Shown here: positions 56,626-64,000 of the stretch, in pieces
Position numbering within the stretch: the first letter of the stretch is position 1
Layout of the letters: every line of letters starts with the position of its first letter
Origin: Myxococcales bacterium
GTDB lineage: Bacteria; Myxococcota_A; Bradymonadia; UBA7976; UBA1532
Assembly: GCA_020633435.1 (NCBI GenBank)
Contig: JACKDP010000001.1
Location: 868,001-932,000 of the forward strand
DNA length: 64,000 nt
Direction: 5' to 3'
Notes under the pieces: model-generated
What the model was told of the DNA's origin: nothing
Database searches by the model: none
Seen by the model: only the letters and a program-made list of their open reading frames with translations
Made by a program: the position numbers and the translations under genes

Positions 56626-57042
56626 GTGGCCGTCATCCGTCCGACGCAACACTGCCCCTGCGGCAGCGGCCAGGGCGCCGCGCGCTGCTGCCTGCCGGCC
56701 CTGCGCGGCCGCCGCTGGCCCGCCACGGCCGAGGCCTTGATGCGCTCGCGCTACACCGCCTTCGCCGTCGGCGAGCTGGCCTGGCTCGCCCGCACCCACG
56801 ATCCCGCCACGCTCGAGGCCTTCGACGCCGAGGACGTGCGCCAGTGGAACGCCGGCAACCGCTGGATTTCCCTGACGATTCTGGGCACCGAGGCGGGCCT
56901 GGAGGCGGATGACGCCGGGCGCGTGCGGTTCGAGGCCCGGTTCAAGCGGGCCGATGGCGAGCACAGCCTGCGGGAGGACTCGGCGTTTCGCCGGGTGGAC
57001 GGCCGCTGGGTCTACGTCGACGGCGAGTCGCTGCCGGACTGA
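56626..57042 (+). CDS. YchJ-like SEC-C-motif protein
   Basis: 138 aa. GTG 56626 is one base past the previous stop, so the gene is probably in the same transcript as the ECF pair. It begins with a SEC-C zinc motif (CPCGSGQGAARCC) and then has the NTF2-like YchJ domain (MRSRYTAFAVGELAWLARTHDP, WISLTILGTEAG). YchJ family members have no well-settled function. The 3' end overlaps the convergent AlbA_2 gene by 31 bp. Confidence 0.8.
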   Translation: MAVIRPTQHCPCGSGQGAARCCLPALRGRRWPATAEALMRSRYTAFAVGELAWLARTHDPATLEAFDAEDVRQWNAGNRWISLTILGTEAGLEADDAGRVRFEARFKRADGEHSLREDSAFRRVDGRWVYVDGESLPD

Positions 57043-58067
57043 CCGCCGTCGCCCTCGGGCGTCGGCCCCCGCCGCACCACCCGCCCCTTGCGCCGCCCGA
57101 TGCGCACCCGGCTGTCGATGGTCTTCATGGCCCGCCGCACCACGTGGTACTGCCCCAGCTCCGTCGTCATCACCGTCGGCGCCGCGTCGTCGGCGTAGAC
57201 GCGCCAGCGCAGCACCGCCCCGCTGTGCAGGATGTCCAGGTTGCGCGCGTGCAGGCCCACCCAGACGCGGCAGTACTGGATCTCCTGGCCCGGGAAGAGC
57301 GGCGTGGGGTGGTAGCGGAAGAACAGGTAGGCCCCCGGCCGCTGGGTGAGCTGCACGTCACCCGCCGCCAGCGTCCGCTCCCGCGCGGCGCCCGACACCA
57401 GCATCCGCGGCACCTCGATCTCGACGCCGACGTGCCGCGCCAGGCGGGTGCCGCGGTTGGCGATGAACGCCTGCAGGCAGATGAAGATGCGCAGGCCGCG
57501 GGGATCGCTCTCGTCCAGCTCGGGCTTGCCGTAGGGCCCCACCCGCGCCACGTGCACCTCCGGGTGCCGCGTCCGCCGCAGGATGTCCTGGATGTGCACA
57601 TGGCCCATGGGCCGCGACTTGCCGGCGATGCGCAGGTAGTAGCGGCGATCCCCCGCCATGTGGGGCGCCTCGGCGCTGGCCGGGATGTCGATGACATAGA
57701 CGGCGCAGCCCTCGTCGATGAGGGAGTCGGGGCCGCCGCGCCGCACCTCGAAGACGTTGAAGCCCCGCAGGGTGGGCTCCACGGCGTCGGGGATGATGTC
57801 CTCGAGCCAGGCGCGCACCCCCCCGCCCTTCAAGTCCATGGGCACGCCGCCGTCGATGCGGCCGTCGTCGTCCACGCCCAGGAACAAGCGCCCGCCGGAG
57901 GCGTTGGCGAAGGCCGAGAGCTGCTTCGAGAGCAGGGCGATGAACTGCGACGAGATGCGGCCCCCCTCCAGGATGAAGCCGCGCCCCTTGAACTCCTGGA
58001 AGTCGTGCTCCCCCGCCTCGATCTGGCGGATCATCGCCTCGGTCCAGGCCTCGGGGCGCTCCTGCAT
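57012..58067 (-). CDS. AlbA_2 (Schlafen-like) domain protein
   Basis: 351 aa. Residues about 18-165 form the AlbA_2 nucleic-acid-binding domain found in Schlafen-type and defence proteins: HDFQEFKGRGFIL, LLSKQLSAFANASGGRLFLGVDDDG and a later RYYLRIAGKSRPM. The C-terminal 180 residues have no recognised domain. It lies two bases after the surE stop, so it is probably co-transcribed. An RNA-processing or regulatory role is possible but unproven. Confidence 0.8.
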   Translation of the reverse strand: MQERPEAWTEAMIRQIEAGEHDFQEFKGRGFILEGGRISSQFIALLSKQLSAFANASGGRLFLGVDDDGRIDGGVPMDLKGGGVRAWLEDIIPDAVEPTLRGFNVFEVRRGGPDSLIDEGCAVYVIDIPASAEAPHMAGDRRYYLRIAGKSRPMGHVHIQDILRRTRHPEVHVARVGPYGKPELDESDPRGLRIFICLQAFIANRGTRLARHVGVEIEVPRMLVSGAARERTLAAGDVQLTQRPGAYLFFRYHPTPLFPGQEIQYCRVWVGLHARNLDILHSGAVLRWRVYADDAAPTVMTTELGQYHVVRRAMKTIDSRVRIGRRKGRVVRRGPTPEGDGGQSGSDSPST

Positions 58068-58069
58068 GC

Positions 58070-58852
58070 TCAGCGCCCCGCCGGGTGGCCGATGGCCGCG
58101 AGGTCGAGCACGGTGTGGCTGACCTTGCCGCTGAACAGCGCCGTGTCGTCGTCCTCGGGGTGGGCGTGCACGGGCTCGGGGCGCTGGAACCGGAAGCGGT
58201 AGACGCCCTCGGCCTCGGTGGGGCCGAAGAGCGACCGGAAGCGCCGCTGGGCCGGCACCGTGCGCACGGTGACCGCCTCGGCCGACATGCGCTGCGGGTA
58301 GTTGAGGTTGTGCACCACCGGCCCCTGGACGGGCGTGTCCGCCAGCGCCCGGGCGAAGGCCGCGGCGTGCTGCGCGGCCGCCCGCGCGGCGTCGGCCAGG
58401 TCACCGTCCACCCGGCCGTGGCTGGCGTGGATCTCGGCGAACCGCTCGCTGGGCAGGTGCATCGACGTCGCCACCGCGCGGTGCCCCTGCAGCGCCCCCT
58501 CGATGGCCCCGGCGACCGTGCCGGACCCCAGGATGAGCGGCAGCGTGACGTTCAGGCCGATGTTGATCCCCGAGACGACCACATCCGGCGGCGCGTCGAG
58601 CAGGTGGGCCAGGCCGAGCTGCACGCAGTCCGCCGGGGTGCCATCGATCGCCCACGCCGGGCAGCCGAAGGCGTCGCTCGCCGCCACCGCCACCTCGCCG
58701 CGGCAGGTCATCGCCCGCCCCACCCAGCTCTGCGGCCGCGCCGGCGCCGCCACGCGCACCTCGAAGTCGCGCTGCAGGGCCTCCACGAGCACCCGCAGGT
58801 ACCACGACTGGATGCCATCATCGTTGGTGACCAGGGCGATCTGCCGTCCCAC
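58070..58852 (-). CDS. surE: 5'-nucleotidase SurE
   Basis: 260 aa. SurE is a metal-dependent nucleotidase/exopolyphosphatase. GTG 58852 follows GGAGG by five bases; longer open frame upstream is a shadow. Metal residues are visible: ALVTNDDGIQS (Asp pair), VAAPARPQSWVG (Ser) and VVSGINIGLNV (Asn). The TSMHL segment and the C-terminal barrel follow. First of a two-gene unit with the AlbA_2 protein. Confidence 0.92.
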   Translation of the reverse strand: MGRQIALVTNDDGIQSWYLRVLVEALQRDFEVRVAAPARPQSWVGRAMTCRGEVAVAASDAFGCPAWAIDGTPADCVQLGLAHLLDAPPDVVVSGINIGLNVTLPLILGSGTVAGAIEGALQGHRAVATSMHLPSERFAEIHASHGRVDGDLADAARAAAQHAAAFARALADTPVQGPVVHNLNYPQRMSAEAVTVRTVPAQRRFRSLFGPTEAEGVYRFRFQRPEPVHAHPEDDDTALFSGKVSHTVLDLAAIGHPAGR

Positions 58853-58902
58853 GCCGCCTCCATTGCCGCCCGCAGTATCGAGAACCGGCCGCACCGGGTC
58901 AA

Positions 58903-59649
58903 TCAGGGGGCCAGCCGGCCCATGCCCGTCCCGAGGAGCAGCAGGTGGCGGGGCTCGTCCCCCAGCCACCGGTAGTTCTCGATGCGCTGGGCCCGCAGAA
59001 AGACGCGCCAGGTGCCGGCCGCGCCGGCCCAGCGGGCGCCGACGTCGAGCTGGCCGTCCACGTCGAGGTAGGCCGGGTCGTGGTCGGCGTCGCGGTGGCC
59101 GATCAGGGTGAGCTTGCCCGCGACGTAGCCGGGCGCGAAGACGTCGTGGTCGGCGGCGACGGTGACGCCGCCCAGCAGGTAGTCGAAGGGCCGGTCCTGG
59201 GCCTTGCCCGAGAGGCGCGTGCCGCGGTCCCAGTACAGCCCGCCATGCACGTGCAGGTGCGGCCGGACCCACTCGGCGCCGTAGACCTCATAGGCCACCG
59301 TCTCGCGGTTCAGCACGGCGTCGGTGGTGTCAATGTCGTGATTTGATTGATGAAAGGCGAAGAGGCCCCAGGCCTGGTCCCCCGGCAGCGGCCAGCGGAC
59401 GCGCAGGCCCACCGGGTAGTGCACCTGCTGGGGCGAGATGCGCACCGGGGACTCGGGGGGCTGGTTGTAGCGGACGAAGGAGCGGACGTTGAAGAAGACC
59501 TCCACCTGCCAGGTGGGGGCCCGCACGACCTCGACGTCCACGCCCAGGTCGATGGTGCCCCGCAGCGGCGAGAGGCCGAAGTCGTGGGCGACCTCCGCGC
59601 CGGCGTCGAGCCGCGGGAGGAGCGTCAAGCTGAGCAGCAAGGGCAGCAC
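58903..59649 (-). CDS. Putative outer-membrane protein
   Basis: 248 aa. It begins with a short leader (GTG start; LLLSLTLLPRLDAGA). The rest is rich in alternating beta strands with aromatic residues (for example WQVEVFFNVRSFVRY and HVHGGLYWDRGTRL), as in small outer-membrane barrels. No family is recognised. It is divergent from the 59675 gene with only 25 bp between starts, where a palindrome lies. Confidence 0.6.
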   Translation of the reverse strand: MLPLLLSLTLLPRLDAGAEVAHDFGLSPLRGTIDLGVDVEVVRAPTWQVEVFFNVRSFVRYNQPPESPVRISPQQVHYPVGLRVRWPLPGDQAWGLFAFHQSNHDIDTTDAVLNRETVAYEVYGAEWVRPHLHVHGGLYWDRGTRLSGKAQDRPFDYLLGGVTVAADHDVFAPGYVAGKLTLIGHRDADHDPAYLDVDGQLDVGARWAGAAGTWRVFLRAQRIENYRWLGDEPRHLLLLGTGMGRLAP

Positions 59650-59651
59650 CC

Positions 59652-59667
59652 GGATGGTGTACCATCC
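59652..59667. promoter_or_regulatory. Palindrome in a 25-bp divergent gap
   Basis: GGATGGT-GT-ACCATCC (7-bp arms) fills most of the gap between two divergent starts, so it could be a shared operator; the promoters must then lie inside the genes. Confidence 0.35.
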
Positions 59668-59674
59668 TCGACCG

Positions 59675-59995
59675 ATGCGCGTCGCCCTCTCGTTGTGCCT
59701 GCTCGCCGCCCCCGCCGCCGCCCGGCCGCTGCTGCTGGACCGGCCCGATCTGCACGCCCACTTCTGGGTGAGCTACGGGCTCTCGCTGACGCTGACCGAG
59801 GTGCTGGAGGGGCCGGAGCCGACCTGGGGGCCGGCCCTGGGCACGCCCACCGCCCTGGCCATCGCGACGGGGGCGGTCGCGGCCCTCGGCATCGCCAAGG
59901 AGCTGCTCGACGACCATGTGGACGCGGGCGATCTGACGGCGGACGGGCTGGGCCTGCTGGCTCAGGCCGTCTTGCAGCTCACCGTCTCGTTCTGA
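59675..59995 (+). CDS. Small exported/membrane protein
   Basis: 106 aa from ATG 59675, which begins a signal peptide (MRVALSLCLLAAPAAARP). The rest contains a conserved-looking HAHFWVSYGLSLTLTEVLEG segment and two hydrophobic stretches. It resembles the small YfiM/DUF2279-like lipoprotein group in style only, and no confident family is assigned. The 3' end overlaps the convergent 59962 gene by 34 bp. Confidence 0.6.
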   Translation: MRVALSLCLLAAPAAARPLLLDRPDLHAHFWVSYGLSLTLTEVLEGPEPTWGPALGTPTALAIATGAVAALGIAKELLDDHVDAGDLTADGLGLLAQAVLQLTVSF

Positions 59996-60285
59996 GCGCG
60001 GCCGCGCTCGAGGACCAGCACCACGACGCCCGTCTCGTAGAGCTCCTCGGCCAGCAGGACGAGGCCCAGCATCCAGACGGCCTCGCTGCCGAGCCAGGCG
60101 CCGACGCCGATGACGGCGCCGCAGATCACGAGCAGCACCTCGCGCAGGCCGCGCACCAGCCAGAGCGGGGCGTCGGGGTGGTCGGGGTGGGCGAGGCCGC
60201 GGCCGAGCTGGCGCAGGCCCCCGGCCAGCAAGGCCAGGGCGCCGATGGCCAGGAGGACGCCGAACCAGAGGGTGATGGCGAGCAT
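59962..60285 (-). CDS. Small membrane protein
   Basis: 107 aa. ATG 60285 follows GGAGGTGACCC. Two or three hydrophobic segments (about 3-22, 46-66, 70-92) and a HPDHPD charged loop suggest a small integral membrane protein. No family recognised. Overlaps the preceding convergent gene. Confidence 0.65.
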   Translation of the reverse strand: MLAITLWFGVLLAIGALALLAGGLRQLGRGLAHPDHPDAPLWLVRGLREVLLVICGAVIGVGAWLGSEAVWMLGLVLLAEELYETGVVVLVLERGRAQNETVSCKTA

Positions 60286-60412
60286 GGGTCACCTCCGCGG
60301 GGTTGCGCCGGAGGGTGGAGCAACAGGCGGGCCAGCCGGGCGGCCGCGCGCCGCGGGGCCCGGCGCCGCGCGGGCGTCGCGCGCCGGCCGCGGGCGTTGC
60401 AGCCGCGCAACG

Positions 60413-61267
60413 TCAGCGGTCCAGGGCCTCCAGGCAGAGGTCGCAGAGCACCGGCGCCTGCCCGGCGCAGAGGCGCTCCAGGGCCTCCGGCTCCAGGCAG
60501 ATGGCGAAGTCGTCCAGGGCCCCGTCGCAGTCGGGATCGAGCAGGAGCGTCTGCAGCACGCCGGGATCGGCGCTCAGCACCAGCGCCATGGGGCTGTCGT
60601 CGGCGATGGCCGCCTGGGCCAGGCCGCCGCCGCCCTCGCAGGTGGGGCCGATGGCCAGGCGGTGGAAGCCCGCCGCCCACGCGCCCAGATCGGCGTCGCG
60701 CACCCCGCCGGGGCTGTAGAGGATGGCGCGGCCGGGGGCCCCGCCGACGATGGGGTCGCGGCCCGGCGTGAAGCGGTCGTCGGCGTCGGTGTCGAGGTAG
60801 ACGAGCAGCAGGCCGAGGCCGTACTGGCCCGACGCCGAGCCGCGCTGGAGGGCCTCTGCCGGCGGGGGGGTGTACAGGCTGAGCTGGTAGCGCGCCGGGA
60901 AGCTGGCCACCACCAGGGCGAAGTGCTGGACGGCGGGCGCCGCGCCCGCGTCGTCGGGGCGGGCCCAGAAGAGGCCCAGCCGCAGCGCCCCGGGGGCCAC
61001 GTCGGCGGCCCGGTCCACGCACGCGTAGTAGGCGTCGTCGCAGGGCGGGCAGAAGTCGTCGCGGTCGAGGTCGCAGCGGTCGTCGAAGCACTCGAACCAG
61101 GCGCCATCGCACTCGGCCTCCCCCAGGAAGCCGGCCCCCTGGGGCATCTCGATGGGGCCCTCCAGGGCCAGCAGGGGCCGGCCGCGGTAGGCCGCGCTCA
61201 CGAGGGGGTCGCCGCAGCCGCCGAGGGCCAGCAGCCCCAGAACAAAAGCCAGTCTTTCAGGGCACAT
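60413..61267 (-). CDS. Lipoprotein with Cys-rich segment
   Basis: 284 aa. Lipobox LGGC (Cys at about 18). A cluster of eight Cys (about 53-83: CDGAWFECFDDRCDLDRDDFC, then CDD and ACVD) is followed by a mixed domain and a second Cys pair set at the C-terminus (CAGQAPVLCDLCLEALD). Its start lies 11 bp inside the end of the caspase-like gene, so the two are likely coupled. Function unknown; the position suggests a part in the same sigma-caspase system. Confidence 0.75.
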   Translation of the reverse strand: MCPERLAFVLGLLALGGCGDPLVSAAYRGRPLLALEGPIEMPQGAGFLGEAECDGAWFECFDDRCDLDRDDFCPPCDDAYYACVDRAADVAPGALRLGLFWARPDDAGAAPAVQHFALVVASFPARYQLSLYTPPPAEALQRGSASGQYGLGLLLVYLDTDADDRFTPGRDPIVGGAPGRAILYSPGGVRDADLGAWAAGFHRLAIGPTCEGGGGLAQAAIADDSPMALVLSADPGVLQTLLLDPDCDGALDDFAICLEPEALERLCAGQAPVLCDLCLEALDR

Positions 61268-62789
61268 ACAGCGTCACCCCCAGCCCCCCCGAGGGCACCG
61301 CCTCGAGGCCGACGCGGCCATCGCCGCGGCGCAGGAGGAGGCCATCGAGGCCCCCGAACGCGGCGAACGACAGCCCGGCCGCCGCCGCCACCTCCAGCCG
61401 CACGGTGGGGCCCGCCCGGCCGACGAGGCCCTGCCGGTCGGGGGCCTCGCCCAGCGTCTCGAAGGACTGCTGCACGCCGTCGACACCCAGCCGCACGCCC
61501 AGGCCGGCGGCGACGGGCCCGAAGTCGAAGAGGCGCAGGGCGGCCACATCGAGGCCGAGGCTGTGCTGGGCCAGGTCGACGACCGCGTTCTCGGCCTGGG
61601 CGTAGCCGTAGACGGCGCGCACCTCCAGGCTCAGCGGGGCCAGGTCGACGCGCAGGCCCACCGCGCCCCGGGCCGTCACCGACTGCCCGTCGCGCAGCGG
61701 CCCCGCCACCTCGACGGCGACCAGCGGCCCCAGCGCCGCGCGGCGCTCCTGGGAGAGCCCCTTGCGCACGGCCAGCCCGTACGGCACCGCCGTCATCGCC
61801 TCGGGGGACAGGGCCGTCACGACCCCCGCCCCGACGCTGGCCGTCGCCTCCAGCAGGCGGCCGTCGCCGCGGAACCGCGCGACGTAGGTGCCCGGCACCA
61901 CCAGCACCTCCGCCCCGGCCTCGGCCGACAGCTCCACCACCTCGCCGCGCCCCTGGGGCAGCAGGAGCCAGGCCCCCGCCCCGGCCAGCCGCACGCGGCC
62001 GCGGCCCGCCTCGTCGCTCAGCCGCGTGACGCGCAGATCGTCGCGGCCCCGCAGCCGGAAGTCGTAGGTCGGGTGCTGCACGAAGCGCGCGGCGCTCGTC
62101 GTCCGCAGCGTCTCGCGGTAGGCGTAGCGGTAGGCCTCCGACAGCGTGACCTCCCGATCCCCCGTCGCGTCGGCCGCGCCGAGCAGGCCGCTGATGAGGT
62201 GGTGGCTGAAGACGCCGCCGGCGAGCTGATCGGACTCCTGGGCGTCCTCCCCCGCCGCCGAGCTGGCGATGATGGCGGTGCCCTCGGAGGCCAGGTGGTC
62301 CTCGGCGTGGATGGCGAAGGGCTCGGCCGGGGCCGCGCCTTTGACCCGCGTGAGGGCGCCGGAGCGGCAGGCGTCCACCACCAGGACGGCCACCTGCGCG
62401 CCCGAGTCGGCCAGCAGGCCCTTGAGCTGCGCCAGCGGCAGGCGCGTGCCGGCGAGGTGCAGGGCCTGCCCGTCGGCGTGGCCGCTGTAGTAGACGAAGA
62501 GCACCGTCTCGCGCCCCTCGGCCTGCGCCGCGGCGATGCGGCCGGCCAGGGGCGCGAAGGCCGCCACGGTGCGCCCCGCGTCGCGGCCCTTGAGCAGCGT
62601 CAGGTGCTCCTCGGGCACGCCGGCGTAGCGCGTCAGCACGTCGGCGAACCGCACGGCGTCCTGCTCGGCGAAGCGCAGGACGACCTCGTCGGCCTCCCCC
62701 CGGTTGGCGCCGATGACGACGGCGAACCGCGCCTGGCCGGCGCCCAGGGCCGGCCCGGCCCAGAGCAGGAGGAGGGCGAGGGCTCTCAC
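61257..62789 (-). CDS. Exported caspase-like protease with barrel-like C-terminus
   Basis: 510 aa from GTG 62789, whose first bases overlap the anti-sigma stop (GTGA). Signal peptide to about residue 18 (GPALGA). The caspase-like (peptidase C14) domain follows (about 20-260), with the catalytic dyad visible: His104 in YYSGHADG and Cys141 in VDACRSG. The C-terminal about 190 residues are strand-rich with an end VTLYVP, as in an outer-membrane barrel, so the protease may be tethered there. It lies in a set: ECF sigma, anti-sigma, this protease, lipoprotein. The target is unknown. Cleavage of the anti-sigma, or of envelope proteins, is a possibility only. Confidence 0.8.
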   Translation of the reverse strand: MRALALLLLWAGPALGAGQARFAVVIGANRGEADEVVLRFAEQDAVRFADVLTRYAGVPEEHLTLLKGRDAGRTVAAFAPLAGRIAAAQAEGRETVLFVYYSGHADGQALHLAGTRLPLAQLKGLLADSGAQVAVLVVDACRSGALTRVKGAAPAEPFAIHAEDHLASEGTAIIASSAAGEDAQESDQLAGGVFSHHLISGLLGAADATGDREVTLSEAYRYAYRETLRTTSAARFVQHPTYDFRLRGRDDLRVTRLSDEAGRGRVRLAGAGAWLLLPQGRGEVVELSAEAGAEVLVVPGTYVARFRGDGRLLEATASVGAGVVTALSPEAMTAVPYGLAVRKGLSQERRAALGPLVAVEVAGPLRDGQSVTARGAVGLRVDLAPLSLEVRAVYGYAQAENAVVDLAQHSLGLDVAALRLFDFGPVAAGLGVRLGVDGVQQSFETLGEAPDRQGLVGRAGPTVRLEVAAAAGLSFAAFGGLDGLLLRRGDGRVGLEAVPSGGLGVTLYVP

Positions 62790-63469
62790 GGCGCGGCCTT
62801 CACCACGCGCACGACCCGGCGGGCGCAGCCCGGGGGGGTGGCGTCGGCGCGCAGGGCGCCCTCGACGTCGGCCAGCCGCACGGGGGCCTCGCAGGCCAGG
62901 GCGACGAGCCGCTCGGTGCCGAGGCGGGCGTCGAGGCGGACGGCCTCGCCCACGTCGGTGGGCGCGGTGGTGGGGCCGAAGGGGCGCGAGGCCCCGCCGC
63001 CCTGCTGGGGGAAGCACAGGTAGACGTCGTCCTGGGCGTCGATGCCGGCGATGAGCACCTGCCGGGCCTCCGGCGCGTGCACGCGGAAGCCCAGGCGGTC
63101 GCCGGGGTGGACGGCCTCGCCGTCCCCGGCGCGGCGCTCGGTGGCGCCGTCGTGCACGAAGACCTCGAAGGCGAAGCCCCCCTTGAGCCGCAGGCCTGCG
63201 TCGGGGACCACCGCGGGATCGCCGGGCGAGCGCAGCAAGAGCACGACGGCCGCCGCCGCGGCCAGGCCGGCCGCCATCCACGGCGCCAGCCGCGGGCGCC
63301 GCGCCAGGGCCGGCACCTCGAAGGCCCCGAGGGCCCGCAGGCGCCCCTGGCAGACCGCGCAAGTATCGAGATGATCACCGAAATCCGCCGCCGTGAGCTC
63401 CCCGGCGTGCAGCCGCTCCAGGGCCAGATCGGTGGCGTGGCCATCGCGGCGCGAGACCCCCGGGCTCAT
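62786..63469 (-). CDS. Zinc-finger anti-sigma factor with DUF4384-like domain
   Basis: 227 aa; ATG 63469 overlaps the ECF sigma stop (ATGA). The N-terminus carries the anti-sigma zinc motif HLDTCAVC (His33, Cys37, Cys40), then one membrane helix (about 63-79) and a C-terminal periplasmic-side domain (about 97-225; FEVFVHDGATERRAGDGEAV, VYLCFPQQGG) resembling the DUF4384 domain often next to caspases. It should hold the sigma factor at the membrane. It is immediately upstream of the caspase gene, whose start overlaps its stop. Confidence 0.82.
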   Translation of the reverse strand: MSPGVSRRDGHATDLALERLHAGELTAADFGDHLDTCAVCQGRLRALGAFEVPALARRPRLAPWMAAGLAAAAAVVLLLRSPGDPAVVPDAGLRLKGGFAFEVFVHDGATERRAGDGEAVHPGDRLGFRVHAPEARQVLIAGIDAQDDVYLCFPQQGGGASRPFGPTTAPTDVGEAVRLDARLGTERLVALACEAPVRLADVEGALRADATPPGCARRVVRVVKAAP

Positions 63470-63996
63470 GGCGACGCCTCCCCCGCGGCCTGTCGGGCGG
63501 TCGCCTGCAGGGCCTCCAGCCGGTTGCCGACGGTCCGCCGGGACACCCCCGTCACGCGGGCGATCTCCTCGTGGGTCATGCCGTCGACGAAGTAGTAGGT
63601 GGCCATCAGGGTCGTCTCCTCGTCCAGGGTCGCCCAGAGCTCCTCCAGGAACACGCGGGCGGCGGCGTCGGGGGCCTCGGCCGGCAGCAGCCAGGGGAGC
63701 TCGGCGTTGATGGCCAGCGCCTCCCGCTGGCGGGCGCGATCCCGCAGGCGGTTGAGGCAGTAGCGGGTGGCGAGCTGGTAGAGCCACGTGGTCGGCGACG
63801 CCTCACCGCGCCACGTGGCCTGCTTCTCCAGCGCCCGCAGGAAGATGGCGTGGACGTGCTCCTCGGAGTCCTCCGCCGGGAAGAACCGCCGGACGCGGCG
63901 GTGCACGAGCCCGGCGTGCCGGGTGTACAGCGTCGCGAAGTCCAGCGTGTCGGACGCGGCGGGGCGGACGAACCGCAGGAGCGCGCCCAGGATCAC
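63466..63996 (-). CDS. ECF sigma factor of the caspase set
   Basis: 176 aa as visible, GTG 63996; the window ends four bases later, so an upstream start cannot be excluded. Region 2 (LYTRHAGLVHRRVRRFF...EEHVHAIFLRALEK) and region 4 (YYFVDGMTHEEIARVTGVSRRTVGNRLEALQ) are present. It overlaps the anti-sigma start by four bases. It probably drives its own operon of anti-sigma, caspase-like protein and lipoprotein. Confidence 0.85.
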   Translation of the reverse strand: MILGALLRFVRPAASDTLDFATLYTRHAGLVHRRVRRFFPAEDSEEHVHAIFLRALEKQATWRGEASPTTWLYQLATRYCLNRLRDRARQREALAINAELPWLLPAEAPDAAARVFLEELWATLDEETTLMATYYFVDGMTHEEIARVTGVSRRTVGNRLEALQATARQAAGEASP

Positions 63997-64000
63997 CCGG

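Overview
The window is a very GC-rich chromosomal segment that most resembles a Myxococcota (myxobacterial-type) genome. The signs are three proteins ending in a variant MYXO-CTERM-like tail, many Cys-rich lipoproteins, several ECF sigma/anti-sigma pairs, an OmpA protein with thrombospondin type 3 (TSP3) calcium repeats, and two members of a long-tailed IS200/IS605-like transposase family. No tRNA, rRNA or true CRISPR array was seen.

Positions 1-30000 form a cell-surface locus. An OmpA-family protein (7-2367) is followed by three co-oriented giant paralogues (2576-9838, 11805-20486, 20988-29981; about 2420, 2893 and 2997 aa). Each has a signal peptide, a head like an alpha/alpha-toroid, PKD-like domains, an array of 38, 47 or 54 TSP3 units of 36 aa, and a Cys-pair/hydrophobic/Arg-rich C-terminus. 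The arrays have a higher-order period of exactly nine units (972 bp). The three upstream regions share a promoter-like pattern. A transposase-like gene that has lost its HUH histidines lies between the first two giants.

Positions 30000-42800 hold mostly metabolic and repair genes: a VOC protein and a membrane protein; the RNA-repair operon rtcBA with divergent rtcR and a well-formed sigma-54 promoter; an aldo-keto reductase with a divergent AraC regulator; a transposase-family gene with intact HUH motif near a 29-bp repeat family; an FAD oxidoreductase overlapping tag; and a flavin reductase-like gene.

Positions 42800-52100 hold exported proteins: a Cys-rich lipoprotein, two paralogous lipoproteins with identical Cys-module order flanking a SAM methyltransferase (one of them frameshifted inside an 18-bp repeat), a YdcF-like protein and a PEGA-domain protein.

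Positions 52000-64000 hold an IF2N-like/H1-like small protein, an ABC-F ATPase, msrA, an ECF sigma factor with a cupin (ChrR-like) partner, a YchJ-like protein, surE with an AlbA_2 protein, small envelope proteins, and at the right end a four-gene translationally coupled set: ECF sigma, zinc-finger anti-sigma, exported caspase-like protein with a barrel-like tail, and a lipoprotein. This set and the giant TSP3 locus are the two most unusual parts of the window.
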